Assembly: GCA_963786945.1 (NCBI GenBank)
Contig: CAWBAO010000003.1
Coordinates: 558,001 to 622,000 of the forward strand
Direction of reading: 5' to 3'
Length of the DNA stretch: 64,000 nt
Source: JADKCZ01 sp963786945
GTDB taxonomy: Bacteria; Myxococcota; Myxococcia; Myxococcales; Anaeromyxobacteraceae
Positions 26,305 to 34,944 of this stretch are shown one piece after another; positions within the stretch are counted from its first letter, which is position 1, and every line of letters begins with the position of its first letter. The notes beneath the pieces were generated by a model. That model worked only from the letters and a program-made list of their open reading frames with translations. It was not told where the DNA came from and searched no databases. A program made the position numbers and the translations under genes.

Positions 26305-26931
26305 TTGGCCCGCTCCCTTCTTCGCGCCCGGCGGGGTCTTGGCCTGGTTGACGAACATGAAGGTGGTGACCAGGAACTTGGCGTCCACCACCATCTTGCC
26401 GCCCACGTCCTTGGGGGCGGTCATGGAGATGTCGCTGACGTTGACGATGCGGCGCAGCCGCCCGAGCGAGTCGAAGAAGGTGGCGATCTCGTGGAAGTTG
26501 CCGGTGACCGTCATGGGGATGGGGATGCGGGCGTAGAAGCCCTCGGACTTCTCCGCCTCCGGCGTGATGGTGGCGATCTCCAGCCCGGCCTTCTGGGCGC
26601 GGTCCTGGAAGAGCTGGAGCAGCTCGTCGATGTTCTTCTCCTCGGGCAGCTCGGCCAGGGCCTCCGCCAGCCGCTGCTCGAGCAGCTCCTTCTCCTTGCG
26701 GAAGCGGTTGAGGTCGTTGGCGATGGCCTGCTTCTCGGTGAAGTCGCGCTCCAGGCGGGCCTGCTCGGCCATGGTCTTCTTGATGCGGGTCTCGACCTCG
26801 GAGATGGAGGGGCCCCAGGGGATGGAGAAGACGAAGTAGGAGAGCGCCGTCACCAGCACCAGCGCGCCGGCCACCACGCCGATCTTGAGCCCGAGGGGCG
26901 CCTTGGCGATGCGTTCGATGAGCTGTTCCAT
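26301..26931 (-). CDS. pilO: Type IV pilus inner-membrane protein PilO (stop shifted by one indel)
   Basis: Bitopic inner-membrane protein pairing with PilN to form the alignment complex. From the ATG at 26931: a short cytoplasmic part, one membrane helix (GVVAGALVLVTALSYFVFSI, about 18-37), a coiled coil with many charged residues (about 45-95), and the ferredoxin-like domain with FYARIPIPMTVTGNFHEIAT and MVVDAKFLVTTFMFV. The frame as read runs past the TGA at 26301-26303 into pilP; one extra base just before would restore the normal end ...KKGAGK. About 209 residues. The start lies 41 nt after pilN. Confidence 0.9.
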
Positions 26932-26972
26932 CGCCCTACCCCTTCTTCCCGCGGCGTCCGTCGCCTGGGCCG

Positions 26973-27527
26973 TCATGCGGGTTGTACTGGGCGGATGGCG
27001 GTGATCTCGAAGTCCACCAGCCGGTCGCTGCGCCCGGTGCCCTTGACGGCGGTGGTCTTCTTCAGCTCCACCTTGGTGAAGTACTTCGACTGCTTGAGCC
27101 TGGACATGAACTCGGAGACGTCGTCGATGCTCACCGCCGTCCCGGCGAAGGTCACGGCGCCGGCCTTCTCGTCGAGCTTGGTGAGCCAGAGCTGCCGCGG
27201 CGTCACGGTGGCCAGCTCGTCGAGCATCCGCACCGGGCCGGTCCGCCCCTGCTTGAGCTTGTCGAGGACGTCGAGCTTCTTCTGCAGCTCCTGCTGGGCG
27301 TCCTTGATGTTCTTCACCTCGCCGATGATGCGCTCGAGCTGGGCGATGTCGTCCCTGGTGCGGGCCAGCTTGGCCTCGCGGGCCTTGAGGTCGGAGGCGC
27401 GCGAGGCGGCCCAGGCCCAGTTGGCGAGCAGGCCGGCCACCAGCACGGCGGCGATGATGGCGAGCTGCTGCTTGCCCGCCTCCTTCTTCTTCGAGACCCG
27501 GACTGGGAGGAGGTTGATCCGGACCAT
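26973..27527 (-). CDS. pilN: Type IV pilus inner-membrane protein PilN
   Basis: Bitopic inner-membrane protein whose cytoplasmic tail binds PilM. The start MVRINLLPVRVSKKKEAGKQ contains the conserved INLLP motif that contacts the PilM cleft. A membrane helix follows (about residues 22-41), then a coiled coil and a periplasmic domain with LWLTKLDEKAGAVTFAGTA. 184 residues, unbroken, normal. It starts 2 nt after pilM and is followed by pilO. Confidence 0.95.
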   Translation of the reverse strand: MVRINLLPVRVSKKKEAGKQQLAIIAAVLVAGLLANWAWAASRASDLKAREAKLARTRDDIAQLERIIGEVKNIKDAQQELQKKLDVLDKLKQGRTGPVRMLDELATVTPRQLWLTKLDEKAGAVTFAGTAVSIDDVSEFMSRLKQSKYFTKVELKKTTAVKGTGRSDRLVDFEITAIRPVQPA

Positions 27528-27529
27528 GG

Positions 27530-28588
27530 TCACTTGTCCCCGGGCCGGCGCAGCGCCAGCCCGACCCCGACCGCCGCGGCCGGCGCGCCGGCGAGGATGA
27601 TCGCCGGGTCGAACTTGCGGTTGTCGATCTCGATGTTCTTGAACGGGTTGAGGATCTCCACCGGCACCGCGGCCCGCGCCTCGATGACCTTGAACAGGGC
27701 CGGGATGCGGGCCGTGCCGCCGGAGAGGTAGACGCGCGAGACGCGGGCGTCGGCCGCCGAGGAGGCGAAGAAGTCGAGCGACCGCTGGATCTCGCCGCCC
27801 ATCTGCTCGGCCACCCCCTGGATGACCCGCTCCACCTCCTGGGGCACCACCGCGTCGGTCTCGCCGTGGCCGCCCACCTTGAGGGCCTCGGCCTCGTCGT
27901 AGGAGATGCCGAGCTGCTTCTGGATCTCCTCGGTGAAGGCGTTGCCGCCCATGGTGATGTCGCGGGTGAAGGTGGTGACGCCGTGGGCGAGGATGTTGAT
28001 GTTGGCCACCGTGGCGCCCACGTTGATGAGCACCACGGTGTCGCTGGGCGACAGCTCGTAGCTGGCCTCGAAGGCGTTCTGCACCGCGAAGGCGTCCACG
28101 TCGACCACGGTGGCGGTCAGGCCGGCCTCGGCGCACACCGAGGAGTAGTCGTTGATCATGTCCTTCTTGGCGGCCACCAGCAGGACGTCCATCTGGCCGG
28201 TGGCGTCCCCCTCGGGCGTGAGGATCTGCGTGTCGATGTTCACGTCCTTCACGTCGTAGGGGATGTACTGCTCCGCCTCCCACAGGATCGACTCGTCGAG
28301 CTCCTCCTGCGTCATGCGCGGCATGGAGATCTTCTTGATGATCACCGAGTGGCCGCGGACGCCGATGGCCACCTCGCGCGTCTTCACCTTCTGCGCGGCC
28401 ACCAGCTCCTGGATGGCCTGGACGATGGCGGCCGAGTTCATCAGGCTGCCGTCGACGATGGCCTCGGGCGGCAGCGGCGCGGTCCCGTAGGCCAGCAGGG
28501 CGTAGCCGCCCTTCTTCTCCTTCAGCTGGACGAGCTTGACCCCCGAGGACCCGATGTCGAGCCCGACCGCGAGCTTGCCCCGGCTCAT
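27530..28588 (-). CDS. pilM: Type IV pilus actin-like protein PilM
   Basis: Cytoplasmic actin/FtsA-like ATP-binding protein that recruits PilN and communicates with the PilB/PilT motors. It has the phosphate-1 motif VGLDIGSSGVKLVQLKEK (about 8-25), phosphate-2 region VVLINVGATVANINIL (about 190-205) and the adenosine motif VYLSGGTARIPAL (about 287-299). 352 residues, unbroken and typical. Its start overlaps the preceding xre gene by 4 nt (ATGA), so translation of the two is coupled. Confidence 0.96.
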   Translation of the reverse strand: MSRGKLAVGLDIGSSGVKLVQLKEKKGGYALLAYGTAPLPPEAIVDGSLMNSAAIVQAIQELVAAQKVKTREVAIGVRGHSVIIKKISMPRMTQEELDESILWEAEQYIPYDVKDVNIDTQILTPEGDATGQMDVLLVAAKKDMINDYSSVCAEAGLTATVVDVDAFAVQNAFEASYELSPSDTVVLINVGATVANINILAHGVTTFTRDITMGGNAFTEEIQKQLGISYDEAEALKVGGHGETDAVVPQEVERVIQGVAEQMGGEIQRSLDFFASSAADARVSRVYLSGGTARIPALFKVIEARAAVPVEILNPFKNIEIDNRKFDPAIILAGAPAAAVGVGLALRRPGDK

Positions 28589-28851
28589 GGCGTCCGCCCC
28601 TTCCTGCCGCGCCCGAACACCTTGGCCCGGTCCGATGGCGTCATCCCCAGCGCCAGGATGATCTTGCGCTTGGTGTCCACCCGGCAGGCCTGGCCGGCCT
28701 CGATGCGCGCCACGGTGAGCGGGGAGACGCCGGCCTTGCGCGCCAGCTCCGCCTTGGTGAGGAGCTGGTCCTCACGCAGGCGCTGCACGTTGTTGGCCGC
28801 GCGGCGCGAGGTGTCCGCGCGGGCGGCGCTCTTCGGGGGTTGAGGAGCCAT
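28585..28851 (-). CDS. XRE-family HTH transcriptional regulator leading the pilMNOPQ operon
   Basis: Small DNA-binding protein, 88 residues. After a basic N terminus it carries a helix-turn-helix of the Cro/C1 type, about residues 28-80: LTKAELARKAGVSPLTVARI, then KRKIILALGMTP. There is no other domain. The gene heads the pilus operon and overlaps pilM by ATGA. An inverted repeat 23-37 bp upstream of its ATG (28874-28888) could be its operator, which would make it a candidate autoregulator of pilMNOPQ; that is inference. Small XRE genes directly before pilM are seen in other deltaproteobacteria as I recall, but I cannot check. Confidence 0.8.
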   Translation of the reverse strand: MAPQPPKSAARADTSRRAANNVQRLREDQLLTKAELARKAGVSPLTVARIEAGQACRVDTKRKIILALGMTPSDRAKVFGRGRKGRTP

Positions 28852-28873
28852 GCACCGGCGACGCTACGCGATC

Positions 28874-28888
28874 GATCCCGATGGGATC
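28874..28888. promoter_or_regulatory. Inverted repeat, possible operator of the XRE regulator
   Basis: A perfect inverted repeat GATCCC-GAT-GGGATC with six-base arms and a three-base centre stands 23-37 bp before the xre ATG. Size and symmetry suit a dimeric XRE repressor. No experimental support; the arms are short enough that chance cannot be excluded. Confidence 0.35.
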
Positions 28889-28931
28889 AAGAAAGCGTCC
28901 GGGCCCGATATCGCATGATGTGGGTATCCGA

Positions 28932-28947
28932 TGCGTACTTGATGCCG
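28932..28947 (-). promoter_or_regulatory. Possible sigma-54 promoter of xre-pilMNOPQ
   Basis: On the minus strand the sequence CGGCATCAAGTACGCA has GG and GC exactly ten bases apart, plus GGCA and GCA matches to the sigma-54 consensus. The start would fall about 70 nt before the xre ATG. It shares GGCAT with the two pilA promoters. The -12 element lacks TT, so the match is weaker than those. Confidence 0.35.
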
Positions 28948-29017
28948 ACTGATGCGTCGTTATCGGTCCGTGGAGCATGCACGGGCCTCCCGCGCCGCCG
29001 CCGCGCCTCACCTGGGT

Positions 29018-30389
29018 TCACCCCAGCCCGTAGTCCTTGATCTTGTAGAGCAGCGCCCGGTAGGAGAGGTCCAGCAGCTCGGCGGCGCGGGTCCGGTTGC
29101 CGCCGGTGCGGGCCAGGGCCGCGCGGATGAGCCGCTCCTCCAGCGCCCGGGTGGCCCGCTTCACCGAGAGGTCGTCGCCCGGGGCCGGCCCTTCGTCGGC
29201 CGTCGGGGACGCCGTGGCCCGCACCGCCTCGGGCAGGTCCTCCTCGCGGATGACCGGCCCCTCGGCCAGCACCACCGCCCGCTCCACCGCGTGCATCAGC
29301 TCGCGCACGTTGCCCGGCCAGCGGTGGGCGGCGAGCCGCTCCAGGGCCTCGGGCGAGAAGTCGAGGCCGCGCACCTCGGGGCGGAGCGGCGCGAAGCGGG
29401 CCAGGAAGTGGCGGGCCAGCGGCTCGAGGTCGTCGGGGCGCTCGCGCAGCGGCGGCAGCCGGATCCCCACCACCGCCAGCCGCCAGTAGAGGTCCTCCCG
29501 GAACTGGCCGGCCGCCACGGCCTGCGCCAGGTCGCGCGCCGAGGCCGCCACCACCCGGACGTCCACCTTCACCGACCGGGTCTCCCCGACCGGCCGCACC
29601 TCCTCCTCCTGGAGGAAGCGGAGCAGCTTCACCTGCAGCGGCAGGGGCAGCTCGCCGATCTCGTCGAGGAAGAGCGTGCCGCCGTCGGCCTCCAGCGCCA
29701 GCCCCTTCTTGGCTCGCACCGCGTCGGTGAAGGCGCCGCGGGCATGGCCGAACAGCTCGCTCTCCAGCAGCTCGCCGGGGATGGCCCCGCAGTTGACGGC
29801 CACGAAGGGCATGGCCGCGCGCGGGGAGCGCTCGTGGAGCGCCCGGGCCACCAGCTCCTTGCCGGTCCCCGACTCGCCGTGGATGAGGACGGTGGTCTTC
29901 TGCGGCGCCATCTTCTCCACCTGCCGCAGCACCGCCTGCATGGGCTCGCAGTGGCCCACCATGGCGTCGGAGGGAAAGCCGGCCCGCAGCTCGGTGCGGA
30001 GCCGCCGGTTCTCCCGGGTCAGCCGCTCGCGCTCCTCGGCCTTGCGCAGGCAGAGCACCACGTCGTCGGGCTTGAAGGGCTTGGGCAGGAAGTCGTAGGC
30101 GCCCGCCTTCATGGCCTCGATGGCGTCGTCGTGCGAGCCGTAGGCGCTCATCACGATGACCGTGGCTCCCGGCTGCCGGTCCTGGATGGCGCGGGTGAGC
30201 GCGATGCCGTCCCCGCCCGGCATCCGCACGTCGGTGAGCACCACGTCGAAGTCGCGCGCCTGCAGCTCCTCGAGCGCGGCCTGCGGCGCCACCGACGGCA
30301 CGCACCTGGTAGCCGCGATCGGAGAGGATCACGGTGAGCAGGTGGCGCATCGACGCCTCGTCGTCGACGACCAGGACGTTCTGGAGCAC
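29018..30389 (-). CDS. pilR2: NtrC-family sigma-54 response regulator, PilR2-like (one frameshift)
   Basis: Two-component activator that drives sigma-54 RNA polymerase. The start MLQNVLVVDDEASMRHLLTV carries the acidic pocket; an indel near 30300 shifts frame. The receiver then continues with the phospho-acceptor VVLTDVRMPGGDG and KPFKP. The AAA domain has Walker A GESGTGKE, Walker B GGTLFLDEIGE and the sigma-54 contact loop GAFTDA (canonical GAFTGA). A Fis-type helix-turn-helix ends the protein (RTRAAELLDLSYRALLYKIK). About 457 residues. It lies 9 nt after the STT3-like gene and two genes after a histidine kinase. The order pilD, kinase, regulator, pilM matches pilS2/pilR2 of Myxococcus; the name rests on that. 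Confidence 0.82.
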
Positions 30390-30398
30390 GGGGCGAGT

Positions 30399-32600
30399 CT
30401 AGCGCGAGTCCCCTGGCGCCGCGACGGCCCCGCCCTCGCGGACCGTCGCCTCCGCGATGTCGACCGGAACGGCCGGTCCGTCCCCGACCCGAAGCCGTCC
30501 CGCACTGGTCTGGATGGTCGGCATGGCCAGGTCGGTGGGGAGCGGCACCCTCATCTGCCAGCGACCGTCCGGCCCGGCCTCGGCCCAAGCGCGCCAGGTG
30601 TGCGGCCGCCCATGCTCTCGCAGCGGGATCTCCAGCACGGCGCGCGCACCCGCCGGCGCCCGCCCGGTCACCTCGGCGCCGGCCACCACCTCGTAGAGCC
30701 AGATCACCGGCAGGGGCGTCTTCAGGCCCACCACGGTTCGGGTGGCGGCGAAGATCGGCATGAGCCGGCTGAAGTGGCGGACGCCGAGCGCCGGGACGCC
30801 GGAGCCTCCGATGAGCAGTGGGGCCGACGGCGTCCCCTTCAGCCAGCGGGGATCGAACTCGCCGGCCGCGAACGGGATGAGTGCGTCGGCGCTGCGTACC
30901 CGCCCGAAGAGGTTGGCCGCCCCGGCCACCACCCACCCCAGCCGCCTGCCGGCCAGCCACGGCAGCAGCGCCTCTTCACCGACCGTATAGGCCTGAACTG
31001 TCTCCCAGTAGGCGGCCGGATCCGGATAGGGGCCGAAGCCCGTGGACACGACCGGCCGGTCGGCCAGCACCAGGACCTCGTTGGCCAGGTCCCAGGGAGC
31101 CAGGACCCCAGGGTTGGGGCCAGCGGGCCGGTCGCGCAGCTGGCGGGCCGCCTCCACCATGGCGTTGGGCACCGGGTCCCGGGCGATACCCATGGCAGCC
31201 CGAGCGGTCGGGTCGAGCAGGACCAGCGACGCGACCAGCGGGGCCAGCGGCGCGAGCCGGCCTGCGGGCCGGAGCCGATCGGCGAGCCAGGCCAGGGCCA
31301 GACCGGTCGCGAGGGCCAGGAACGGCGTGAAGACCCGCCCGAAGCGCACCTGCAGGAGGGTCAGCCCGCCCAGCGCCGAGGCCAGCCAGAGCGCGCCCGC
31401 GGCACGAGCTGGCGAGGTGGTGCCAACGGCCCACCAGGCCAGCGGGAGGGCCAGCGGCGCGGCGAGGCCGACCAGGCCGAAGTAGCGGGTCACTCCGACG
31501 AGTGGCCCGCCTGGCAGGGTCAGCAGCGACTGGAACTCGTCGATGCCGCGCAGCCACGGATCGGCCTTCAGGACCCACTCGCGCATTCCCGCCACCGCCT
31601 GCCCCAGCCCCTGGGGCGCGGCTGCCGCGCCGAGCGCCGCCAGGGCCGCCAGCCCGGCTACCACCGCCGCCACGCGCCGCCGGCCCGGCACCAGGCGCAT
31701 CCCGACGGCGGCCACGGCGCAGACCGCCGCGCCGGCGACCGCCAGCAGCAGCGGCTGGAGCCACGAGGGGAACCCGAAGGCGAAGGCGCGGCCGTGGGCG
31801 GCCACCGCCGGCGCCGAGGCCACGGAGGCCAGCGCGGCACCGAGCAGCAGCCCTGGACCTCCGCTGCCAACCACGGTGGGGCGCTCCCTGGCCAGCGCGG
31901 CGCCGGCGAGGAGCGGCACCACCAGCGCCACGTAGAGCGGCGAGCCGGTGAAGAGCAGCACGGCGCCCGCTGCGATGGCGCCGCCGGCCGCCTCGTGGAA
32001 GAGGCGCTGGCGGGGCGTCTGCTCGCGCCAGGGCGGGAGGACGGCCAGCGCCCAGCGGGCCAGGAGGAGCATCGAGAGCGCCTCGGCGACGTGGTGATCG
32101 ACAATGCCATAGCGGGAGGTCGCCACGTCCTGCGGCAGCAGCGCCGCCAGGATCCCGGCCGCCAGCGCCGTGGACCGCCGCCCCGGCCCCACCGGCCGCA
32201 GGAACAGGGCCAGCTCGACCACGGCGGCCACCACGGCAACCCCAAGCAGCGGGCAAAGCGCCGCCACCCAGAGATCGCCGCCGGCAGGACCGCCCAGGGC
32301 TCGACCGAGGAGGATGAATGCGGCCCCGAGCAGATCGAACCCCGCAGCCCATGGAATGGGGGCCCCGTCGGGCCAGGCGATGAGCGGATCGACCCACGGC
32401 ACGCGCGGGAACTGCTCGGCGATGAGCCGCATGCGGCGCAGGTGGTAGAGCGAGTCACCGTCCAGCGTCACCAGCTCGCCACCGGCGAAGGCGGCCCGGG
32501 CCCCGGCGAGCCGCACGGCGAGGGCCACGAGGATGAGGACCGTCAGGGCCGCGGCGAAGGCCAGCCGCTCGCGCCGGCCCGGCAGGCGAGCTTCGGTCAC
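30399..32600 (-). CDS. STT3/AglB-like oligosaccharyltransferase-type membrane protein
   Basis: Polytopic membrane protein of 733 residues with about 11-13 hydrophobic helices in the first 460 residues and a soluble C-terminal third. Features match STT3-type enzymes, which transfer lipid-linked glycans to protein: an acidic first-loop motif LDGDSLYHLRR (about 46-56), the archaeal-type SRYGIVDHHVAEAL (162-175), a loop-5 IDEFQ (352-356) like the TIXE element, QVRFGRVF (416-423), and PWDLANEV (501-508) where the family has WWDYG. The GTG at 32600 overlaps the kinase stop (GTGA). The WWDYG site is degenerate, so activity is uncertain. Its place among pilus genes suggests the pilin as substrate, which is inference. 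Confidence 0.68.
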   Translation of the reverse strand: MTEARLPGRRERLAFAAALTVLILVALAVRLAGARAAFAGGELVTLDGDSLYHLRRMRLIAEQFPRVPWVDPLIAWPDGAPIPWAAGFDLLGAAFILLGRALGGPAGGDLWVAALCPLLGVAVVAAVVELALFLRPVGPGRRSTALAAGILAALLPQDVATSRYGIVDHHVAEALSMLLLARWALAVLPPWREQTPRQRLFHEAAGGAIAAGAVLLFTGSPLYVALVVPLLAGAALARERPTVVGSGGPGLLLGAALASVASAPAVAAHGRAFAFGFPSWLQPLLLAVAGAAVCAVAAVGMRLVPGRRRVAAVVAGLAALAALGAAAAPQGLGQAVAGMREWVLKADPWLRGIDEFQSLLTLPGGPLVGVTRYFGLVGLAAPLALPLAWWAVGTTSPARAAGALWLASALGGLTLLQVRFGRVFTPFLALATGLALAWLADRLRPAGRLAPLAPLVASLVLLDPTARAAMGIARDPVPNAMVEAARQLRDRPAGPNPGVLAPWDLANEVLVLADRPVVSTGFGPYPDPAAYWETVQAYTVGEEALLPWLAGRRLGWVVAGAANLFGRVRSADALIPFAAGEFDPRWLKGTPSAPLLIGGSGVPALGVRHFSRLMPIFAATRTVVGLKTPLPVIWLYEVVAGAEVTGRAPAGARAVLEIPLREHGRPHTWRAWAEAGPDGRWQMRVPLPTDLAMPTIQTSAGRLRVGDGPAVPVDIAEATVREGGAVAAPGDSR

Positions 32601-33710
32601 GGCACCTCCGCGGGGAGCCGGAGCGTGAAGCGGGCCCCGCCGCCGGGCGCCTCGCCAGCCTCGATGGCCCCGCCGAACGACGCCAGGATGCCATGGCACA
32701 CCGCCAGCCCGAGGCCAGTGCCCTGCCCTGGCGCCTTGGTGGTGAAGAAGGGATCGAACACCTGCGGACGCACCTCCGGCGGGAGGCCCGGTCCTGAGTC
32801 GTCCACCTGGACGATCACCATCGCCGCCTCGAGGCGGGCGGCCACGCGCACCCGCCCCGCTCCCGCCATGGCGTCGCCCGCGTTGAGGAGCAGGTTGAGG
32901 AAGACCTGCGCCAGCTGCCGCTCGTCGGCACGGACCGCGGGGAGGCCGGGGGGCAGGTCGAGCTCGAGCACCACGTCCCGGAACCTGGCCTGCACCCGCG
33001 CCAGGCGGGCCGCCGCGCCAAGCGCCGTCGGCGACCGGCACCGGGCCGAGCACCGGCGCCGCCGGGCGCGCGAAGTCGAGCAGGTCGCGGACGATGGCGT
33101 CGATCCGTCCGGCCTCGACGCCGATTCGCCGGAGGATGTCCTCGACCTCCGCCGAGGAGGAGCTCCCATGGGCCAGCCTGGCGCGGGCCAGCTCGGCGTA
33201 GCCGGCGATGGCGCCGAGGGGGTTGCCCACCTCGTGGGCGATCCCGGCGGCGAGCCGCCCGACGGAGGCGAGCCGCTCTGACCGCAGCAACTCCTCCCTC
33301 GCCTCCGCCAGCCGCCGGTTGGTCGCCTCCAGCTCCCGGACCTTGGTCGCCAGGCGGGCCCGCTCCTCCGAGAGGGCCGCCGCCGTCCGCTCGAAGGCCA
33401 CCGCCACGCGCGCCAGCCCGGGGCCAGCCTCCTCGCCCGGCGGCCCGAGCGGAGGCAGGCCGCCCTCCGCCCCGAGGCGCGCCGCCGCCTCCACCAGCCG
33501 GTCGAGCGGCCGCGCCACGCCCCGGACCAGGAAGAGCACGCCGACGCCGACCACCGCCGCCGCCGCCACCAGCACCAGCAGGACGAACTGGCGCGGCCCG
33601 AGCCCGCGCGACGCCAGCAGCGGGACGCCCACGGCCAGGAGCCCAGCCGCCACCACGGCCGCGACCGCGACGAGCTGGAGGAGCAGGTGGAACCGCAGCC
33701 GTCTCTTCAC
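32597..33710 (-). CDS. pilS2: Membrane sensor histidine kinase, PilS2-like (one frameshift)
   Basis: Sensor kinase likely paired with the NtrC-type regulator two genes downstream. The N terminus has two close membrane helices (about residues 8-30 and 38-62) with almost no periplasmic loop, a HAMP-like segment and a coiled coil. There is no PAS domain, unlike pilS at 48975. HisKA has IAHEVGNPLGAIAGY. An indel near 33030 shifts frame, after which the ATPase domain reads NLLLNAGDAM (N box), VDDSGPGLPP (G1), FDPFFTTKAPGQGTGLGLAV (F and G2 boxes) to the TGA at 32597. About 371 residues. It begins 6 nt after pilD. Its stop overlaps the next start. Confidence 0.82.
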
Positions 33711-33716
33711 GACCGG

Positions 33717-34619
33717 TCACCGCCCCACGAACGGGGTGAGGAGGGGAACGACGCCCGCCAGCCAGGGGCCGAGGAGCAGCCACTCCAGCGCTGCCAGGGC
33801 CAGGAAGGGGCCGAAGGGGACCGCGTTGCGCGGGGGGACCCAGTCGTCCTCCTCGAGGGAGGCGGCGGCCGGGACACGGCCCGCCTCCGGTCGAGCCAGG
33901 CCCGCCTCGGCGCGCGGACCGGGCTGCCCCCGGCCGAGCAGGAGGAGCCCGATCCCGACCGCGCTTCCCTGCAGCGAGGAGAGGAGGATGACCGGCAGCA
34001 GCGCCCCCATGCCCAGCCAGCTCCCGATCCCGCCCAGCAGCACCACGTCACCGAAGCCCATGGCCTCGCGGCGGAAGACCTTCTCGCCGACCAGGTGGAC
34101 CACCAGGAAGGCGAGGAAGCCTACCCCCCCACCGAGGAGCGCGCCGCCGATGCTGGCGGACGGCGCGAGGTGGAGCCACCCGGCGGCGAGGCCGAGCGCG
34201 GCGAAGGGCAGGCTGAGCGCGAATGGCAGCAGCCAGGTGTCGAGGTCGATGAAGGCCAGCGCGACCAGGAAGCTTCCGAAGGCCAGCTCGGCGGCGGCGG
34301 CGGCCGAGAGGCCGTGGCGCTGGACCGCCAGCCCGCCCAGGACCGCCACCAGCAGCTCCACCAGCGGGTAGCGGGCGCTGATGTGGGCGTGGCAACGGCG
34401 GCAGCGGGCGCGAAGGAGGAGCCAGGAGAGGACCGGGACGTTGTCGTACCAGGCGATGCCGGCGCCGCAGCCCGGACAGCGCGATCGCGGGTGGACCACC
34501 GACTCGCCCCGCGGCAGCCGGGCCACGACCACGTTGAGGAAGCTCCCGACGACGGCCCCGACGAGGGCGCCCCAGGCGACGGCGAGGGGTCGGAGGATGT
34601 CGGCGGGGGCTGGATCCAC
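33717..34619 (-). CDS. pilD: Prepilin peptidase / N-methyltransferase PilD
   Basis: Inner-membrane aspartic protease that removes the class III leader from prepilins (PilA and the minor pilins here) and methylates the new N terminus. From the GTG at 34619 come the methylase domain with two CxxC pairs (CPGC and CRRC, about residues 48-80), about eight membrane helices and both protease aspartates in FIDLDTWLLP (about 123) and GFGDVVLLGGIG (about 192). An insertion of about 50 residues near the C-terminal end is Pro/Ala-rich. 300 residues. It is the first gene of the minus-strand operon and divergent from pilA1. Confidence 0.95.
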   Translation of the reverse strand: MDPAPADILRPLAVAWGALVGAVVGSFLNVVVARLPRGESVVHPRSRCPGCGAGIAWYDNVPVLSWLLLRARCRRCHAHISARYPLVELLVAVLGGLAVQRHGLSAAAAAELAFGSFLVALAFIDLDTWLLPFALSLPFAALGLAAGWLHLAPSASIGGALLGGGVGFLAFLVVHLVGEKVFRREAMGFGDVVLLGGIGSWLGMGALLPVILLSSLQGSAVGIGLLLLGRGQPGPRAEAGLARPEAGRVPAAASLEEDDWVPPRNAVPFGPFLALAALEWLLLGPWLAGVVPLLTPFVGR

Positions 34620-34658
34620 GTGGTCTCGGGTCCGGCAGGATCACTGCGGGAGACGTGG

Positions 34659-34687
34659 ATGATCGGCTGCGTTCGACGCGCTGTCAA
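34659..34687 (-). promoter_or_regulatory. Candidate sigma-70 promoter for the pilD operon
   Basis: On the minus strand, TTGACA (34687-34682) and GATCAT (34664-34659) are separated by exactly 17 bp. The -35 is a perfect consensus, rare in such GC-rich DNA. The start would lie about 30 nt before the pilD GTG. It is divergent from the sigma-54 site of pilA1. Confidence 0.5.
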
Positions 34688-34832
34688 AGTCGCTGGAACC
34701 GGGCGAGGTGCCCCACCACCGCCCGGCACGCTGACGGATTCCGTCACCCATTCCACATCGAGTGACCGGAATGGTCCGGGTGGGACGATGCTCCACACCT
34801 TGAACTTGCTGGGGGTTCCGGAAACTGGCCGC

Positions 34833-34849
34833 TGGCATCCCGCGTGCTA
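34833..34849 (+). promoter_or_regulatory. Sigma-54 promoter of pilA1
   Basis: TGGCATCCCGCGTGCTA has GG and GC ten bases apart and matches the consensus TGGCAC-N5-TTGCW except at two positions. The start would be about 85 nt before the pilA ATG. Myxococcus pilA is known to be sigma-54 dependent and PilR controlled, and pilR is in this locus. Confidence 0.75.
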
Positions 34850-34902
34850 ACAGTGACGATGAACCAGGCCGGGCTGCACGACACACGTCGCCTGGCATAA
34901 CG

Positions 34903-34926
34903 CCGGCCGCCCGAGAGGCGGCCCGG
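34903..34926 (+). promoter_or_regulatory. Leader hairpin just before the pilA1 ribosome site
   Basis: GGCCGCC and GGCGGCC form a perfect seven-base stem around the loop CGAGA, extended by two more pairs with one bulge. It ends about 18 nt before the ATG, directly upstream of the GGAG ribosome site. The same stem is kept before pilA2 while the loop differs, which suggests selection on the structure. Confidence 0.5.
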
Positions 34927-34944
34927 CCTGACCGGAGAAACCAC

